In this document: positions 31,952 through 44,405 of the stretch, one piece after another | Layout of the letters: each line of letters opens with the position of its first letter | Position numbering within the stretch: position 1 is the first letter of the stretch | Assembly: GCF_017583045.1 (NCBI RefSeq) | Contig: NZ_JAGFBF010000005.1 | Coordinates: 620,001 to 684,000 of the forward strand | DNA: 64,000 nt | From: Leucobacter tardus | Lineage (GTDB): Bacteria; Actinomycetota; Actinomycetes; Actinomycetales; Microbacteriaceae | Direction of reading: 5' to 3' | Program-made: the position numbers and the translations under genes | The notes under the pieces: model-generated | Seen by the model: the letters and a program-made list of their open reading frames with translations, nothing else | Told to the model about the DNA's origin: nothing | Databases searched by the model: none

Positions 31952-33382
31952 ATGCTGGTTGGAAAGATGAACCCCGGAAAAGACGGCGACGAGGTACGGG
32001 GCGGAGAGACCGCCGACGACGCCCCGCCGCCCTGGGACGCGCCCACTGCGCCGGGTCGACTCGACGCCCGCGTACCGCTCCCCGGGTCGAAGTCTCTGAC
32101 GGGTCGCGAGTTGGTTCTCGCCGCACTCGCCGACGAGGTCGGCCGTCTGCGCGCGCCGCTCCACTCCCGCGACACCGCGCTCATGATCGACGCGCTGCGC
32201 AACCTCGGCACCGAGATCACCGAGATCCCGACCGACCAGCCGTTCGGCGACGACCTCCGCATCCGTCCCGCCGATGAGCTCACCGGTTCGACGAGCATCG
32301 CGTGCGGTCTCGCCGGGACCGTCATGCGGTTCGTGCCGCCCGTCGCGGCACTCGCGCTCGGCCCCACGGCGTTCGACGGCGACACCTACGCCCGGAAGCG
32401 TCCGATGCGAGCGATCCTCGAAGCGCTGCGCGTTCTCGGCGCGGACATCTCGGACGAGGGGCGCGGGGTCCTCCCGTTCACGGTCCACGGGTCGGGCGGG
32501 CTGCGCGGCGGCCGCGTCGAGCTCGACGCCTCGCTGTCGAGCCAGTTCGTCTCCGGCCTGCTGCTCTCGGCGCCCCGGTTCGTCGAAGGGGTGCACCTCG
32601 TGCACGTCGGCGATCGTGTTCCGAGCCTGCCGCACATCGAGATGACGCTCGCGGCCCTTCGGGCGCGCGGCGTCGACGCGACGTCGCCCGCGCCGAACGA
32701 GTGGCGCGTGGCCCCCGGTCCGATCGGCGCGCGCGACCTCATCATCGAACCCGATCTCTCGAACGCCGCCCCGTTCCTCGCGGCAGCGCTCGTCGCAGGC
32801 GGACGGGTCAGTGTGCCGCACTGGCCGGCGGACACGACGCAGGTGGGCGATCACCTGCGCGCGCTGCTGCCCGAGTTCGGCGCCGACGTCGCGCTCACCG
32901 GCGATGTTCTGACGGTCTCGGGCGACGGTGCGGTGCGCGGGGTCCGGTTGCACGTCCCCGAAGCCGGGGAGCTCGCACCGACACTCGTGGGCCTCGCCGC
33001 GCTCGCCGAGAGCCCGAGCGAGATCACCGGCATCGGTCATATCCGGCACCACGAGACCGACCGCATCGCCGGCCTCGTCGCCGAGATCAACCGGCTCGGC
33101 GGCCGGGCGCGCGAGCTCGACGACGGCATCGCCATCGAACCGGCCGAGTTGCGCGGCGACCTGTGGCGCAGCTACGCCGACCACCGGATGGCGACCACGG
33201 GTGCGCTCATCGGTTTGCGCGTGCCCGGAGTCACCGTCGACGACATCGAGAGCACGAGCAAGACCCTGCCCCAGTTCTCCGAACTCTGGCACCGGATGCT
33301 CGGCGTCGATGAACCGGCCCGCACCGACGCCGAGCCCTCACCCGATCCGTTCGGCTCCCCGTTCTCGATGCTCGGACTGTGA
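31952..33382 (+). CDS. aroA: 3-phosphoshikimate 1-carboxyvinyltransferase (EPSP synthase)
   Basis: 476 residues. It joins PEP and shikimate 3-phosphate in the aromatic pathway. Seen: [19 protein letters not shown] (phosphate-binding lysine, serine and arginine), [44 protein letters not shown] and the C-terminal [19 protein letters not shown] with [15 protein letters not shown]. The N-terminus is extended by about 35 acidic residues. The leaderless box supports the ATG at 31952 over a later one at 31967. Divergence from sigH and linkage to rsgA is conserved across actinobacteria. Confidence 0.96.
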   Translation: MLVGKMNPGKDGDEVRGGETADDAPPPWDAPTAPGRLDARVPLPGSKSLTGRELVLAALADEVGRLRAPLHSRDTALMIDALRNLGTEITEIPTDQPFGDDLRIRPADELTGSTSIACGLAGTVMRFVPPVAALALGPTAFDGDTYARKRPMRAILEALRVLGADISDEGRGVLPFTVHGSGGLRGGRVELDASLSSQFVSGLLLSAPRFVEGVHLVHVGDRVPSLPHIEMTLAALRARGVDATSPAPNEWRVAPGPIGARDLIIEPDLSNAAPFLAAALVAGGRVSVPHWPADTTQVGDHLRALLPEFGADVALTGDVLTVSGDGAVRGVRLHVPEAGELAPTLVGLAALAESPSEITGIGHIRHHETDRIAGLVAEINRLGGRARELDDGIAIEPAELRGDLWRSYADHRMATTGALIGLRVPGVTVDDIESTSKTLPQFSELWHRMLGVDEPARTDAEPSPDPFGSPFSMLGL

Positions 33383-33397
33383 CGGGCACGCGACGCG

Positions 33398-34492
33398 ATG
33401 AGCTGGTTGAACTTCGACGACGATGACGGCGACGAGCCGTACGGCGAGTACGCCGACCACACGGTCCGCGCGCGCCCGAATCCGAAGGCGAACCGGCCGC
33501 GCACCAAGCGCCGGCCCGAGCACGCCGATGCGGTCGGCGGCATGGTCACCGGCGTCGACCGCGGCAGATACGCCGTACTGATCGCGACCGGCGCAGACCC
33601 CGATGACGCGCGCGAACGCACCATCGTCGCGAGCCGCGCACGAGAACTGCGGCGCGAGGCCATCGTCACGGGTGACCGCGTCCAGCTCGTCGGCGACGTC
33701 AGCGGTGACGAGGGGACGCTCGCGCGGATCGTCAGTCTCGGCGACCGGCGCACCCTCCTGAGACGCAGCGCGGACGACACCGATCGGGTCGAGCGCGTGA
33801 TCGTCGCGAACGCGGACCAGATGCTCATCGTCATCGCCGCGGCGAATCCCGAGCCGCGGGTCCGGCTGGTCGACCGCTACCTGGCCGCGGCGTACGACGC
33901 CGGTATTACCCCGCTCCTGGTCATGACGAAGACCGACCTCGCCGACCCCGGGCCGTTTCTCGAGACGTTCGCATCGCTCGAGATCCCGGTGTTCCGCTCG
34001 CGCGTCGGAGCCGAACCGCTGGCCGAGATCCACGACGCGCTCGCCGGGCGCACCACCGTCTTCGTCGGACACTCCGGTGTCGGCAAGTCGACGCTCATCA
34101 ACGCGCTGGTGCCCGACGCCGATCGCGCCACCGGGCACGTGAACGAGGTCACCGGCCGGGGCCGTCACACGTCGTCGTCGTCGATCGCGCTGCGCACCGA
34201 TCCCGCGCTCGTAGGCCTCGATGCCGTTCCCGGCTGGGTCGTCGACACCCCCGGGGTGCGCTCCTTCGGCCTAGGTCACGTCGAAGCGGATGCCATTCTC
34301 CGCAGCTTCCACGACCTCGCCCCGCTCATCGATGCCTGTCCGCGCGGATGCACCCACCTCGCCGACGCTCCCGACTGCGAGCTCGACGCGGCGATCGCCG
34401 ACGGACGACTCGACGCCGTCGGCGCCGAGCGCGTCGAGTCGCTCAGAAGACTCCTGCACGACCGGTCGTCCGAGCGCTCGAGCGAGCGCTGA
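33398..34492 (+). CDS. rsgA: Ribosome small-subunit-dependent GTPase A
   Basis: 364 residues, circularly permuted GTPase. Order: acidic and basic N-terminus, OB fold (about 45-130), then TKTDL (G4), GHSGVGKSTLINAL (G1), DTPGVRSFG (G3), and a C-terminal zinc site C-x-R-G-C-T-H-x(7)-C (PRGCTHLADAPDCELD). It checks 30S subunit maturation. The ATG lies 16 bases after aroA. The tail ends in SSERSSER, a short duplicated octet. Confidence 0.95.
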   Translation: MSWLNFDDDDGDEPYGEYADHTVRARPNPKANRPRTKRRPEHADAVGGMVTGVDRGRYAVLIATGADPDDARERTIVASRARELRREAIVTGDRVQLVGDVSGDEGTLARIVSLGDRRTLLRRSADDTDRVERVIVANADQMLIVIAAANPEPRVRLVDRYLAAAYDAGITPLLVMTKTDLADPGPFLETFASLEIPVFRSRVGAEPLAEIHDALAGRTTVFVGHSGVGKSTLINALVPDADRATGHVNEVTGRGRHTSSSSIALRTDPALVGLDAVPGWVVDTPGVRSFGLGHVEADAILRSFHDLAPLIDACPRGCTHLADAPDCELDAAIADGRLDAVGAERVESLRRLLHDRSSERSSER

Positions 34493-34538
34493 GTCGTCGC
34501 GCGCGTCCCCTGCGGTGCGCGGTCGCGCGGACCCTGGG

Positions 34539-34544
34539 TAGGCT
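34539..34544 (+). promoter_or_regulatory. -10 box of leaderless bcp
   Basis: TAGGCT ends 6 bases before the ATG at 34551, allowing expression separate from rsgA. Confidence 0.55.
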
Positions 34545-34550
34545 GGTCCC

Positions 34551-35024
34551 ATGACTGATCGCGTGATGCTCGACACCGGTGACACCGCCCCCGACTTCTC
34601 CCTGACCGACCAGGACGGCGGCACGGTCGCGCTGTCCGATCTCCGCGGGCAGCGCGTCGTCGTCTTCTTCTACCCGCAGGCGATGACCCCCGGTTGCACG
34701 ACGGAAGCGTGCGATTTCCGCGACGCCGTGGAACCGCTGCTCGCCGCAGGGATCCGGGTGCTCGGCATCTCGCACGACGACCCGGAGAAGCAGAAGCGCT
34801 TCGCCGAGCGCGACGGGCTCCCCTACCCGCTGCTGAGCGATCCCGACTACGCAGTGCACCACGCCTACGGCGCGTACGGCGAGAAGAAGCTCTACGGGAA
34901 GGTGGTGAACGGGGTCATCCGATCGACCTTCGTCATCGACCCCGACGGCCGCATCGAGCACGCGCTCACCAATGTGAAGGCGACCGGCCACGTCGCACGC
35001 GTGCGCAAGCTGCTCGGAGCCTAG
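34551..35024 (+). CDS. bcp: Thioredoxin-dependent peroxiredoxin (Bcp/PrxQ)
   Basis: 157 residues. APDFSLTDQDGGTVALSDLRGQRVVVFFYPQAMTPGCTTEACDFRD holds the peroxidatic Cys49 and the Bcp-type resolving Cys54. The C-terminal strand STFVIDPDGRIEHALTNVKATGHVARV is standard. It reduces hydrogen and organic peroxides using thioredoxin. It is a plausible member of the neighbouring SigR redox region, but has its own leaderless promoter. Confidence 0.95.
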   Translation: MTDRVMLDTGDTAPDFSLTDQDGGTVALSDLRGQRVVVFFYPQAMTPGCTTEACDFRDAVEPLLAAGIRVLGISHDDPEKQKRFAERDGLPYPLLSDPDYAVHHAYGAYGEKKLYGKVVNGVIRSTFVIDPDGRIEHALTNVKATGHVARVRKLLGA

Positions 35025-35045
35025 GCCGCAGCGATCCGCCGGCGC

Positions 35046-35489
35046 TCAGCGGTGCTCGGTCGCGCCGAGCGATCCTGCCGCATCCGACACGGTGGGCCGC
35101 GCCAGGAGCGCCGAGAAGAAGCCGAGGAACGCGAGCAGCACGAGCGCCCAGCCGAGCAGCGGGGTGCCGAGAATTCCCTGGAGCACACCGGTTCCGGCCG
35201 CGAACATGAGCACGTGGATCGTGATCGCCGAACCGCGCGCCCATGGCGCCCGCTTGACGACCGCACCCGCCAGCGTCACGCAGACCCATGCCCAGGCGAG
35301 CACCACGGCGAGCAGCACGCTCACGCGCGCTCCGAGCGTGTCGTGCGTCGGCGCGAACACCGCCTGCACCACCGGCCACATGAGCGCGACGCCTCCAACG
35401 GCCTCGACGATCAGCACCGCGACGAGCACCCGCCACGCCGTGCGCGAGCACACCTCTGCACCGTCGTGACGCTCCGGCCCCTGCTGCAT
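35046..35489 (-). CDS. Hypothetical four-helix membrane protein
   Basis: 147 residues, unknown. Four hydrophobic segments (WRVLVAVLIVEAVGGVALMW, VSVLLAVVLAWAWVCVTLAGAVV, ITIHVLMFAAGTGVLQGIL, LLGWALVLLAFLGFFSALLA) are linked by short loops. An N-terminal QQGPERHDGAEVCSR is cytoplasmic and the tail is short. GGGAGG precedes the ATG. It resembles small actinobacterial integral proteins of no known role. Confidence 0.7.
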   Translation of the reverse strand: MQQGPERHDGAEVCSRTAWRVLVAVLIVEAVGGVALMWPVVQAVFAPTHDTLGARVSVLLAVVLAWAWVCVTLAGAVVKRAPWARGSAITIHVLMFAAGTGVLQGILGTPLLGWALVLLAFLGFFSALLARPTVSDAAGSLGATEHR

Positions 35490-35563
35490 GGATGATTCCT
35501 CCCTGGCGCACCCGTGCGGCGCACCCCCAGCATGGTCTCACATTTCAAAAATTCACTATTGAT

Positions 35564-35592
35564 TTGACTGATGTTCCGTGAAACCATATATG
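35564..35592 (+). promoter_or_regulatory. Near-consensus promoter of whiB in an AT-rich stretch
   Basis: TTGACT (35564-35569), 17 bases, TATATG (35587-35592) matches the sigma-70/SigA consensus closely. A predicted start near 35599 gives a leader of about 115 bases. A second -10-like CATACT lies at 35622-35627. The zone 35530-35600 is far lower in GC than its surroundings. Confidence 0.7.
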
Positions 35593-35716
35593 CAGTCGAG
35601 TTTCGCGCACGCCGACGTGAGCATACTCAGCCACGTTGAACAGTTACGGCGCGAGATCAGGCTACCCAGCCACTGGTATCTTCGCGTGCGTGCAATGCAC
35701 ATGAGGAGGACACAGT

Positions 35717-35965
35717 ATGGATTGGCGCGAGCAGGCAGCTTGCCTCACGGTTGACCCGGAGCTCTTTTTCCCGGTCGGCAACACCGGACCGGCCGTCGAC
35801 CAGATCGAGCGCGCGAAGTCGGTATGCGCACGGTGCACCGTCACCGAGATGTGCCTGCAGTACGCCATGGACACCGGTCAGGATTCGGGCGTCTGGGGCG
35901 GTCTGAGCGAGGACGAGCGCCGGGCGTTGAAGCGTCGCGCCGCTCGCGCGCGCCGCGCCTCCTGA
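35717..35965 (+). CDS. whiB: WhiB-family iron-sulfur transcription regulator (WhiB1-like)
   Basis: 82 residues. Cys9, Cys37, Cys40 and Cys46 (C-x2-C-x5-C) bind a [4Fe-4S] cluster. DSGVWGGLSEDERRALKRRAARARR supplies the GVWGG turn and basic DNA-binding tail. The short length and start MDWREQAACLTVDPELFFPVG suggest the WhiB1/WhiB2 group, which senses nitric oxide or redox state and acts with the principal sigma factor. GGAGGA precedes the ATG. It is monocistronic, with a strong promoter, a long leader and a perfect terminator. Confidence 0.95.
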   Translation: MDWREQAACLTVDPELFFPVGNTGPAVDQIERAKSVCARCTVTEMCLQYAMDTGQDSGVWGGLSEDERRALKRRAARARRAS

Positions 35966-35989
35966 GTCGCATCGCGCGACGCTGAGACG

Positions 35990-36019
35990 GAAGGCCCCGG
36001 GAGTGCTCCCGGGGCCTTC
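35990..36019. terminator. Perfect 14-bp hairpin after whiB
   Basis: GAAGGCCCCGGGAG and CTCCCGGGGCCTTC pair fully around a 2-base TG spacer, ending in GGCCTTCGT. Placed between whiB and the convergent argG stop. Confidence 0.85.
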
Positions 36020-36099
36020 GTCATGCCCATGCGCTCATCGGCTGCCGCCCGCGTGCCTCCACCCTCGCGAGGGGGGCGCAGGCACGCGGCGCTGACGGC

Positions 36100-39442
<3,343 letters not shown>

Positions 39443-39578
39443 GTCTTCGCTGATCCCTCCGAATCGATGGTGGCAGGCGGATGCGATGCTCGCGTGCCTG
39501 CTGGGGCAAGTGTACGCGGACGGCGGCCCCGTGCCCCGTATTGGGGCGCGCGGCACGATCGGAGGATAATGGGGCATC

Positions 39579-42500
39579 ATGAGCATCGAGTTCCCGGGTG
39601 AGCTGCCCGTCAGTCAGATGCGGGAGGAGATCGCCGAAGCGATCTCCGAGCACCAGGTCGTGATCGTCGCCGGCGAGACCGGGTCCGGAAAGACGACGCA
39701 GCTGCCGAAGATCGCCCTCTCCCTCGGCCGCGAGCGCATCGCGCACACGCAGCCCCGCCGCATCGCGGCTCGCACCATCGCCGAGCGCGTCGCCGCGGAG
39801 CTGGGTTCCGAACTCGGCGGGCTCGTCGGCTATCAGGTGCGCTTCACCGACCGCGTCTCCGAGGAGACGCGGATCCGGCTCATGACGGACGGGATCCTGC
39901 TGAACGCGATTCATCGGGATCGCGACCTCTCCGCCTACGACACCATCATCATCGACGAGGCGCACGAACGCAGCCTGAACATCGACTTCCTACTGGGGTA
40001 CTTGAGAACGCTGCTCCCGCGCCGCCCCGACCTCAAAGTCATCATCACTTCGGCGACGATCGATCCCGCCTCGTTCGCGCGGCACTTCGCGAACCCCGAG
40101 ACCGGGGAACCCGCGCCGGTCATCGAGGTGTCCGGGCGCACGTACCCGGTCGAGCTCCGCTACCGTCCGCTCACCCGGGAACGCGACGTGCAGCGCAAGA
40201 ACGGGACCACTGAGACGGTGACCGAGGAGCGGGACCTCTTCGAGGGCATCGGCGATGCGGTCGCCGAACTGACGCGCGAAGAACCGGGCGATATCCTCGT
40301 CTTCCTGTCGGGCGAGGCAGAGATTCGCGATGCCGCCGATGCGCTGGGGACGCGTCTGCGCGGCAGCCGCACCGAGATCCTTCCCCTGTACGGACGCCTG
40401 TCGGCCGCCGAGCAGCATCGCGTCTTCGAACCCGGCACCCCGGGTCACCGCCGCGTCGTTCTCGCCACGAACGTCGCCGAGACCTCGCTCACGGTGCCGG
40501 GCATCCGCTACGTCGTCGATGCCGGCACCGCACGGATCTCACGGTACAGCTCGCGGTCGAAGGTGCAGCGCCTTCCGATCGAGGCCATCTCGCAGGCGAG
40601 CGCGAACCAGCGCTCCGGTCGTTCGGGGCGCACGAGTCCCGGCATCGCGATCCGGCTCTACGCGGAGGACGACTACCTCGCCCGCCCCGTCTACACCGAC
40701 CCCGAGATCACGCGGACCGGCCTCGCGTCGGTGATCCTGCAGATGCTCTCGCTCGACCTGGGCGAGGTCGCCGACTTCCCGTTCCTCACCCCGCCGGACC
40801 CGCGCGGAGTGGCCGATGGCATCGGCCTGCTCACCGAACTCGGCGCCGTCGCACCGGTCGGCACGGCCACCGGACGCGGTCGGCGGGGCCAACCGGCCCG
40901 CCACCGCATCACGAAGGTCGGACGCGAGCTGTCGCGCCTGCCCATCGAGCCGCGGTTCGCCCGCATGGTCGTCGAGGCGCGCCGCCACGGCGTGGTGCCC
41001 GAGGTGCTGGCGATCGTCGCGGGACTCACCGTCCAGGACGTGCGCGAGCGTCCGGCCGAGGTGCGCGGACGGGCCGACGAACTGCACGGCCGGTTCGCCG
41101 ATCCGCAGGGCGATCTCATCACCCTTCTCAACCTCTGGAACTATCTGCAGGAGCAGCAGCGCGAACGCTCCTCGAGCGCGTTCCGCCGGATGTGCAAAGC
41201 GGAGTATCTGAACTTTCTGCGTGTGCGGGAGTGGATGGATCTCGTACGGCAGCTGGAGCGGATCGCACGGGGCGCCCGCGGGTCGCGCCCGCCGGAGACG
41301 GCGTCCGGTGGCGGTACCGGCGAGGCCGTGCACCGCTCGGTGCTGGCCGGTCTCCTCTCGCAGCTCGGCGTGCGCGACGAGCGGCAGGATCGCGGAGCGC
41401 CGCGCGGCGCCGGCGGCCGCGGCGCACCCAAGCGTCGTCCCGCCCAGGAGTACCTGGGGTCGCGCGGCACCCGCTTCGTGCTCTACCCGGGTTCGGTGCT
41501 GGCGAAGCAGCCGCCCGAAGTCGTGATGAGCGTCGAGCTCGTCGAGACGAGCCGACTCTTCGCCCGCAGCAACGCCGTCGTGACGCCCGAATGGGCCGAG
41601 GAGCTCGCCGGGCCGCTCGCGAAGCGACAGATCAGCGAACCGCGATGGGAGAAGTCGCAGGGCGCCGCCGTCGCCTACGAACGGGTCACGCTCTACGGGG
41701 TGCCGATCGTCTCGCAGCGACGCGTGCAGCTGTCGCGCTTCGATGAGGCGCACGCGCGCGAACTCTTCATCCGCCACGCGCTCGTCGACGGCGACTGGGA
41801 CTCCCAGCAGGCGTTCGACCGTGCCAACCGGCAACTGCGCACCGAGTTGGAGCAGCTGGAAGAGCGGACGCGGCGACGCGACCTCGTCACCGATGACGAC
41901 GCGATCTACGCCTTCTACGACGCCCGGATTCCGGCGCACGTCACGAGCACCCGATCGTTCGAGGGGTGGTGGAAAGAGGCGCAGCGCACGACGCCGAACC
42001 TGCTGAAGCTGCGCCGCGACGACCTGCTCGCCGACGCGGAGACGCCGGTCGACGAGAGCGAGTTCCCGCGCGAGTGGCGATCGGGCGACCAGACGCTGCG
42101 CCTCAAGTACCGCTTCGATCCGACTGCAGCGGATGACGGCGTCACGGTGACCGTGCCGCTTCCCCTGCTCCCGCGCTTGAACGGCGCCGAGTTCGAGCGG
42201 CTCGTCCCCGGCCTGCGGCACGAGCTCGTCACCGCGCTCATCAAGACGCTGCCGAAGGCGATCCGCAAGCACGTCGTCCCCGCAGCCGACTGGGGCCGCA
42301 CCTTGCTCGAGGCCGTCGGACCGCAGCTGGACGCCGCACGTCCCGGCGGCGGCGCCGGTCAGGATCCCGCAGCCGGCCTCACCGCGCTCCTCGCATCCGA
42401 GATCCAGCGGCGCACGAGCATCCGCGTGTCCGCCGACGACTTCGATCCCGCTCGGCTGCCCGCGCACCTCACCCCGACGTTCCGCGTCATCGACGGCCGC

Positions 42501-43496
42501 GGCCGGACGATCGGCACCGGCAAGGACCTCGGCGAACTGCAGCGCACGCATCAGTCGCGAGCCACCGCCGGTGTGGCGCGCGTCGCCGCTGCCGCCATGC
42601 CGAAGAGCGACCTCGAGCAGAGCGGCGCGACGACGTGGGTGTTCGGCGATATCCCGCAGCACGTGGACTCCGCGTACGCGAAAGGCAAGCGGGGTACCGG
42701 AAGCGGCGTGGTGCGCGCCTATCCGGCGCTCGTGGATCGTCGGACGCACGTCGATCTTGCACTCGTCGCCGACGCCGGAGAGCAGGCGCGCCTGAGCCGG
42801 CGCGGCCTGCGGCGACTGGTAGCGCTCAGCTCCCCCTCGCCCGCGAGTTACGTGCGGGACCACCTGTCCAATCAGGAGAAGCTACTCCTCGGCGCCGGCC
42901 CCTACCGCGGTCTCGATGACACCATCGCCGACGTCTCGCTCGCAGTGGCCGACGCGGTCATCCTCAGGCACGCCCCCGACGGGCTCATCCGGACGGAGCG
43001 CGCCTTCCAGGCACTCGCCGATGACTACGCACGATCGCTCATCGATGAGATCTACCGGGCGATCGCCCTCACCGCCCGCGTCCTCGATGCCGCGCGGCGC
43101 GCCCGCAAGGCGGTCGACGGGGCGAAGTCGCTGCAGGTACTCGGTCAGGTCGCCGGCGCCGCGCAGCAGGTCGACGGACTCGTCTTCCCCGGCTTCGTCT
43201 CGCGCACGGGGCTCGCGCAGCTCGAGCGCCTGCCGGTCTACCTCGAAGCGGTGCGCCTGCGCATGGAGGCGCTGAGCGGCGACGCCGGACGTGACCGGGT
43301 CAGGCAGAACGACGTCGACCGGGCGCTCGCGGCCTTCACCGATGCCGGGGGCGAGATCCCGCTCCCGCACGATGCCGCTGAACGTCTGACGCGAGCGCGC
43401 TGGCTCATCGAAGAGCTCCGGGTCAGCCTGTTCGCGCAGCAGTTGCGGACCGCCGAACCCGCCTCCCTCTCCCGCATCCAACGGGCACTCGCATGA
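39579..43496 (+). CDS. hrpA: ATP-dependent RNA helicase HrpA (DEAH-box)
   Basis: 1305 residues, the full HrpA length. Walker A AGETGSGKTTQLPK (31-44), DEAH in TIIIDEAHERSLNIDFLLGYLR, SATID, motif V and VI RYVVDAGTARISRY... NQRSGRSGRTSPGIAIRLY, then the winged-helix, ratchet and OB domains and the HrpA-specific C-terminal DUF3418. An Ala/Gly/Arg-rich insert occurs near residues 560-640. HrpA resolves stalled ribosomes and remodels mRNA in other bacteria. A GATAAT box lies 8 bases before the ATG, so it may be leaderless. Confidence 0.95.
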   Translation: MSIEFPGELPVSQMREEIAEAISEHQVVIVAGETGSGKTTQLPKIALSLGRERIAHTQPRRIAARTIAERVAAELGSELGGLVGYQVRFTDRVSEETRIRLMTDGILLNAIHRDRDLSAYDTIIIDEAHERSLNIDFLLGYLRTLLPRRPDLKVIITSATIDPASFARHFANPETGEPAPVIEVSGRTYPVELRYRPLTRERDVQRKNGTTETVTEERDLFEGIGDAVAELTREEPGDILVFLSGEAEIRDAADALGTRLRGSRTEILPLYGRLSAAEQHRVFEPGTPGHRRVVLATNVAETSLTVPGIRYVVDAGTARISRYSSRSKVQRLPIEAISQASANQRSGRSGRTSPGIAIRLYAEDDYLARPVYTDPEITRTGLASVILQMLSLDLGEVADFPFLTPPDPRGVADGIGLLTELGAVAPVGTATGRGRRGQPARHRITKVGRELSRLPIEPRFARMVVEARRHGVVPEVLAIVAGLTVQDVRERPAEVRGRADELHGRFADPQGDLITLLNLWNYLQEQQRERSSSAFRRMCKAEYLNFLRVREWMDLVRQLERIARGARGSRPPETASGGGTGEAVHRSVLAGLLSQLGVRDERQDRGAPRGAGGRGAPKRRPAQEYLGSRGTRFVLYPGSVLAKQPPEVVMSVELVETSRLFARSNAVVTPEWAEELAGPLAKRQISEPRWEKSQGAAVAYERVTLYGVPIVSQRRVQLSRFDEAHARELFIRHALVDGDWDSQQAFDRANRQLRTELEQLEERTRRRDLVTDDDAIYAFYDARIPAHVTSTRSFEGWWKEAQRTTPNLLKLRRDDLLADAETPVDESEFPREWRSGDQTLRLKYRFDPTAADDGVTVTVPLPLLPRLNGAEFERLVPGLRHELVTALIKTLPKAIRKHVVPAADWGRTLLEAVGPQLDAARPGGGAGQDPAAGLTALLASEIQRRTSIRVSADDFDPARLPAHLTPTFRVIDGRGRTIGTGKDLGELQRTHQSRATAGVARVAAAAMPKSDLEQSGATTWVFGDIPQHVDSAYAKGKRGTGSGVVRAYPALVDRRTHVDLALVADAGEQARLSRRGLRRLVALSSPSPASYVRDHLSNQEKLLLGAGPYRGLDDTIADVSLAVADAVILRHAPDGLIRTERAFQALADDYARSLIDEIYRAIALTARVLDAARRARKAVDGAKSLQVLGQVAGAAQQVDGLVFPGFVSRTGLAQLERLPVYLEAVRLRMEALSGDAGRDRVRQNDVDRALAAFTDAGGEIPLPHDAAERLTRARWLIEELRVSLFAQQLRTAEPASLSRIQRALA

Positions 43497-43512
43497 CCCT
43501 CGGCGACCTCGC

Positions 43513-43518
43513 TATGCT
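43513..43518 (+). promoter_or_regulatory. -10 box of leaderless ppgK
   Basis: TATGCT ends 6 bases before the ATG at 43525. Confidence 0.55.
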
Positions 43519-43524
43519 GACGCC

Positions 43525-44322
43525 ATGGAACAGCACACGGGTGAATCGCCGCGCCTCGCGATCGGCATCGACGTCGGTGGCACGGGGATCAAGGGCGCGG
43601 CGGTCGACCTCGACACCGGTGAGAAGCTGACGAAGCGGCACAAGTCGCTCACCCCCGAAGGCGGGCTGCCCGGGCCCGTCGCAGCGAGCGTCGCCGAGAT
43701 GGTGGACGCGATCCGCGACGAGCTCGACGACACCGGTCTGCTTGCGCGATCGGTGACGCCGAAGATCGGCGTCACCCTCCCCGGCGTGGTGCAGCACGGC
43801 ATCATGCGCACCGCGGCCAACATCGATCAGAGCTGGATCGATCTCGACGCCGTCGCGCTCATGACCGATGCGATCGGAGCGCCGGCGTACGTGGTGAACG
43901 ACGCCGATGCGGCGGGTATCGCCGAGAGCGCGTTCGGCGCCGTCGCGGGCCTCTCGGGCGTGACGCTCGTCTTCACGTTCGGCACGGGCATCGGTGCCGC
44001 GCTCATCCACGACGGCGTCCTCGTCCCGAACTTCGAGCTCGGACACCTCGACCTCGGCGAGCACCGGAACTACGAGCGGTACGCCTCTCCGAAGAACATC
44101 GAGCGGGAGGGCATCTCGCTCGGCGAATGGGCGGAACGCGTGCGCGCCTACATCGTCCACATCGAGCAGCTCTTCTGGCCCGACCGCATCGTGATCGGCG
44201 GCAGCATCAGCAAGTCGAGCGACGAGTACCTGCCGTTCGCGAGCGTGCGCGCCGAGGTGATCCCCGCCCACTTCCGCAATAACGCCGGAATTGTGGGCGC
44301 CGCGCGACTGGCCGCCCGCTGA
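43525..44322 (+). CDS. ppgK: Polyphosphate/ATP glucokinase (ROK family)
   Basis: 265 residues. AIGIDVGGTGIKGAAVDLDTGE is the phosphate 1 motif. YVVNDADAAGIAESAFGA and VFTFGTGIGAALIHDG hold the catalytic aspartate and phosphate 2 motif. ELGHLDLGEH replaces the zinc-type GHxxxxxxxxxC motif, as in PPGK. The tail IEQLFWPDRIVIGGSISKSSDEYLPF is PPGK-specific. It phosphorylates glucose using polyphosphate or ATP. Confidence 0.93.
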   Translation: MEQHTGESPRLAIGIDVGGTGIKGAAVDLDTGEKLTKRHKSLTPEGGLPGPVAASVAEMVDAIRDELDDTGLLARSVTPKIGVTLPGVVQHGIMRTAANIDQSWIDLDAVALMTDAIGAPAYVVNDADAAGIAESAFGAVAGLSGVTLVFTFGTGIGAALIHDGVLVPNFELGHLDLGEHRNYERYASPKNIEREGISLGEWAERVRAYIVHIEQLFWPDRIVIGGSISKSSDEYLPFASVRAEVIPAHFRNNAGIVGAARLAAR

Positions 44323-44393
44323 TCCCCCACCCTTCGCCCGGTTTCGCGTCGAATTCCGTCGCATTCCTCTAGAAACGGCGACCATTTCGCCCG

Positions 44394-44399
44394 TATACT
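44394..44399 (+). promoter_or_regulatory. -10 box of leaderless MFS gene
   Basis: TATACT, the best -10 match of the leaderless set, ends 6 bases before the ATG at 44406. Confidence 0.6.
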
Positions 44400-44405
44400 C
44401 CTCTG

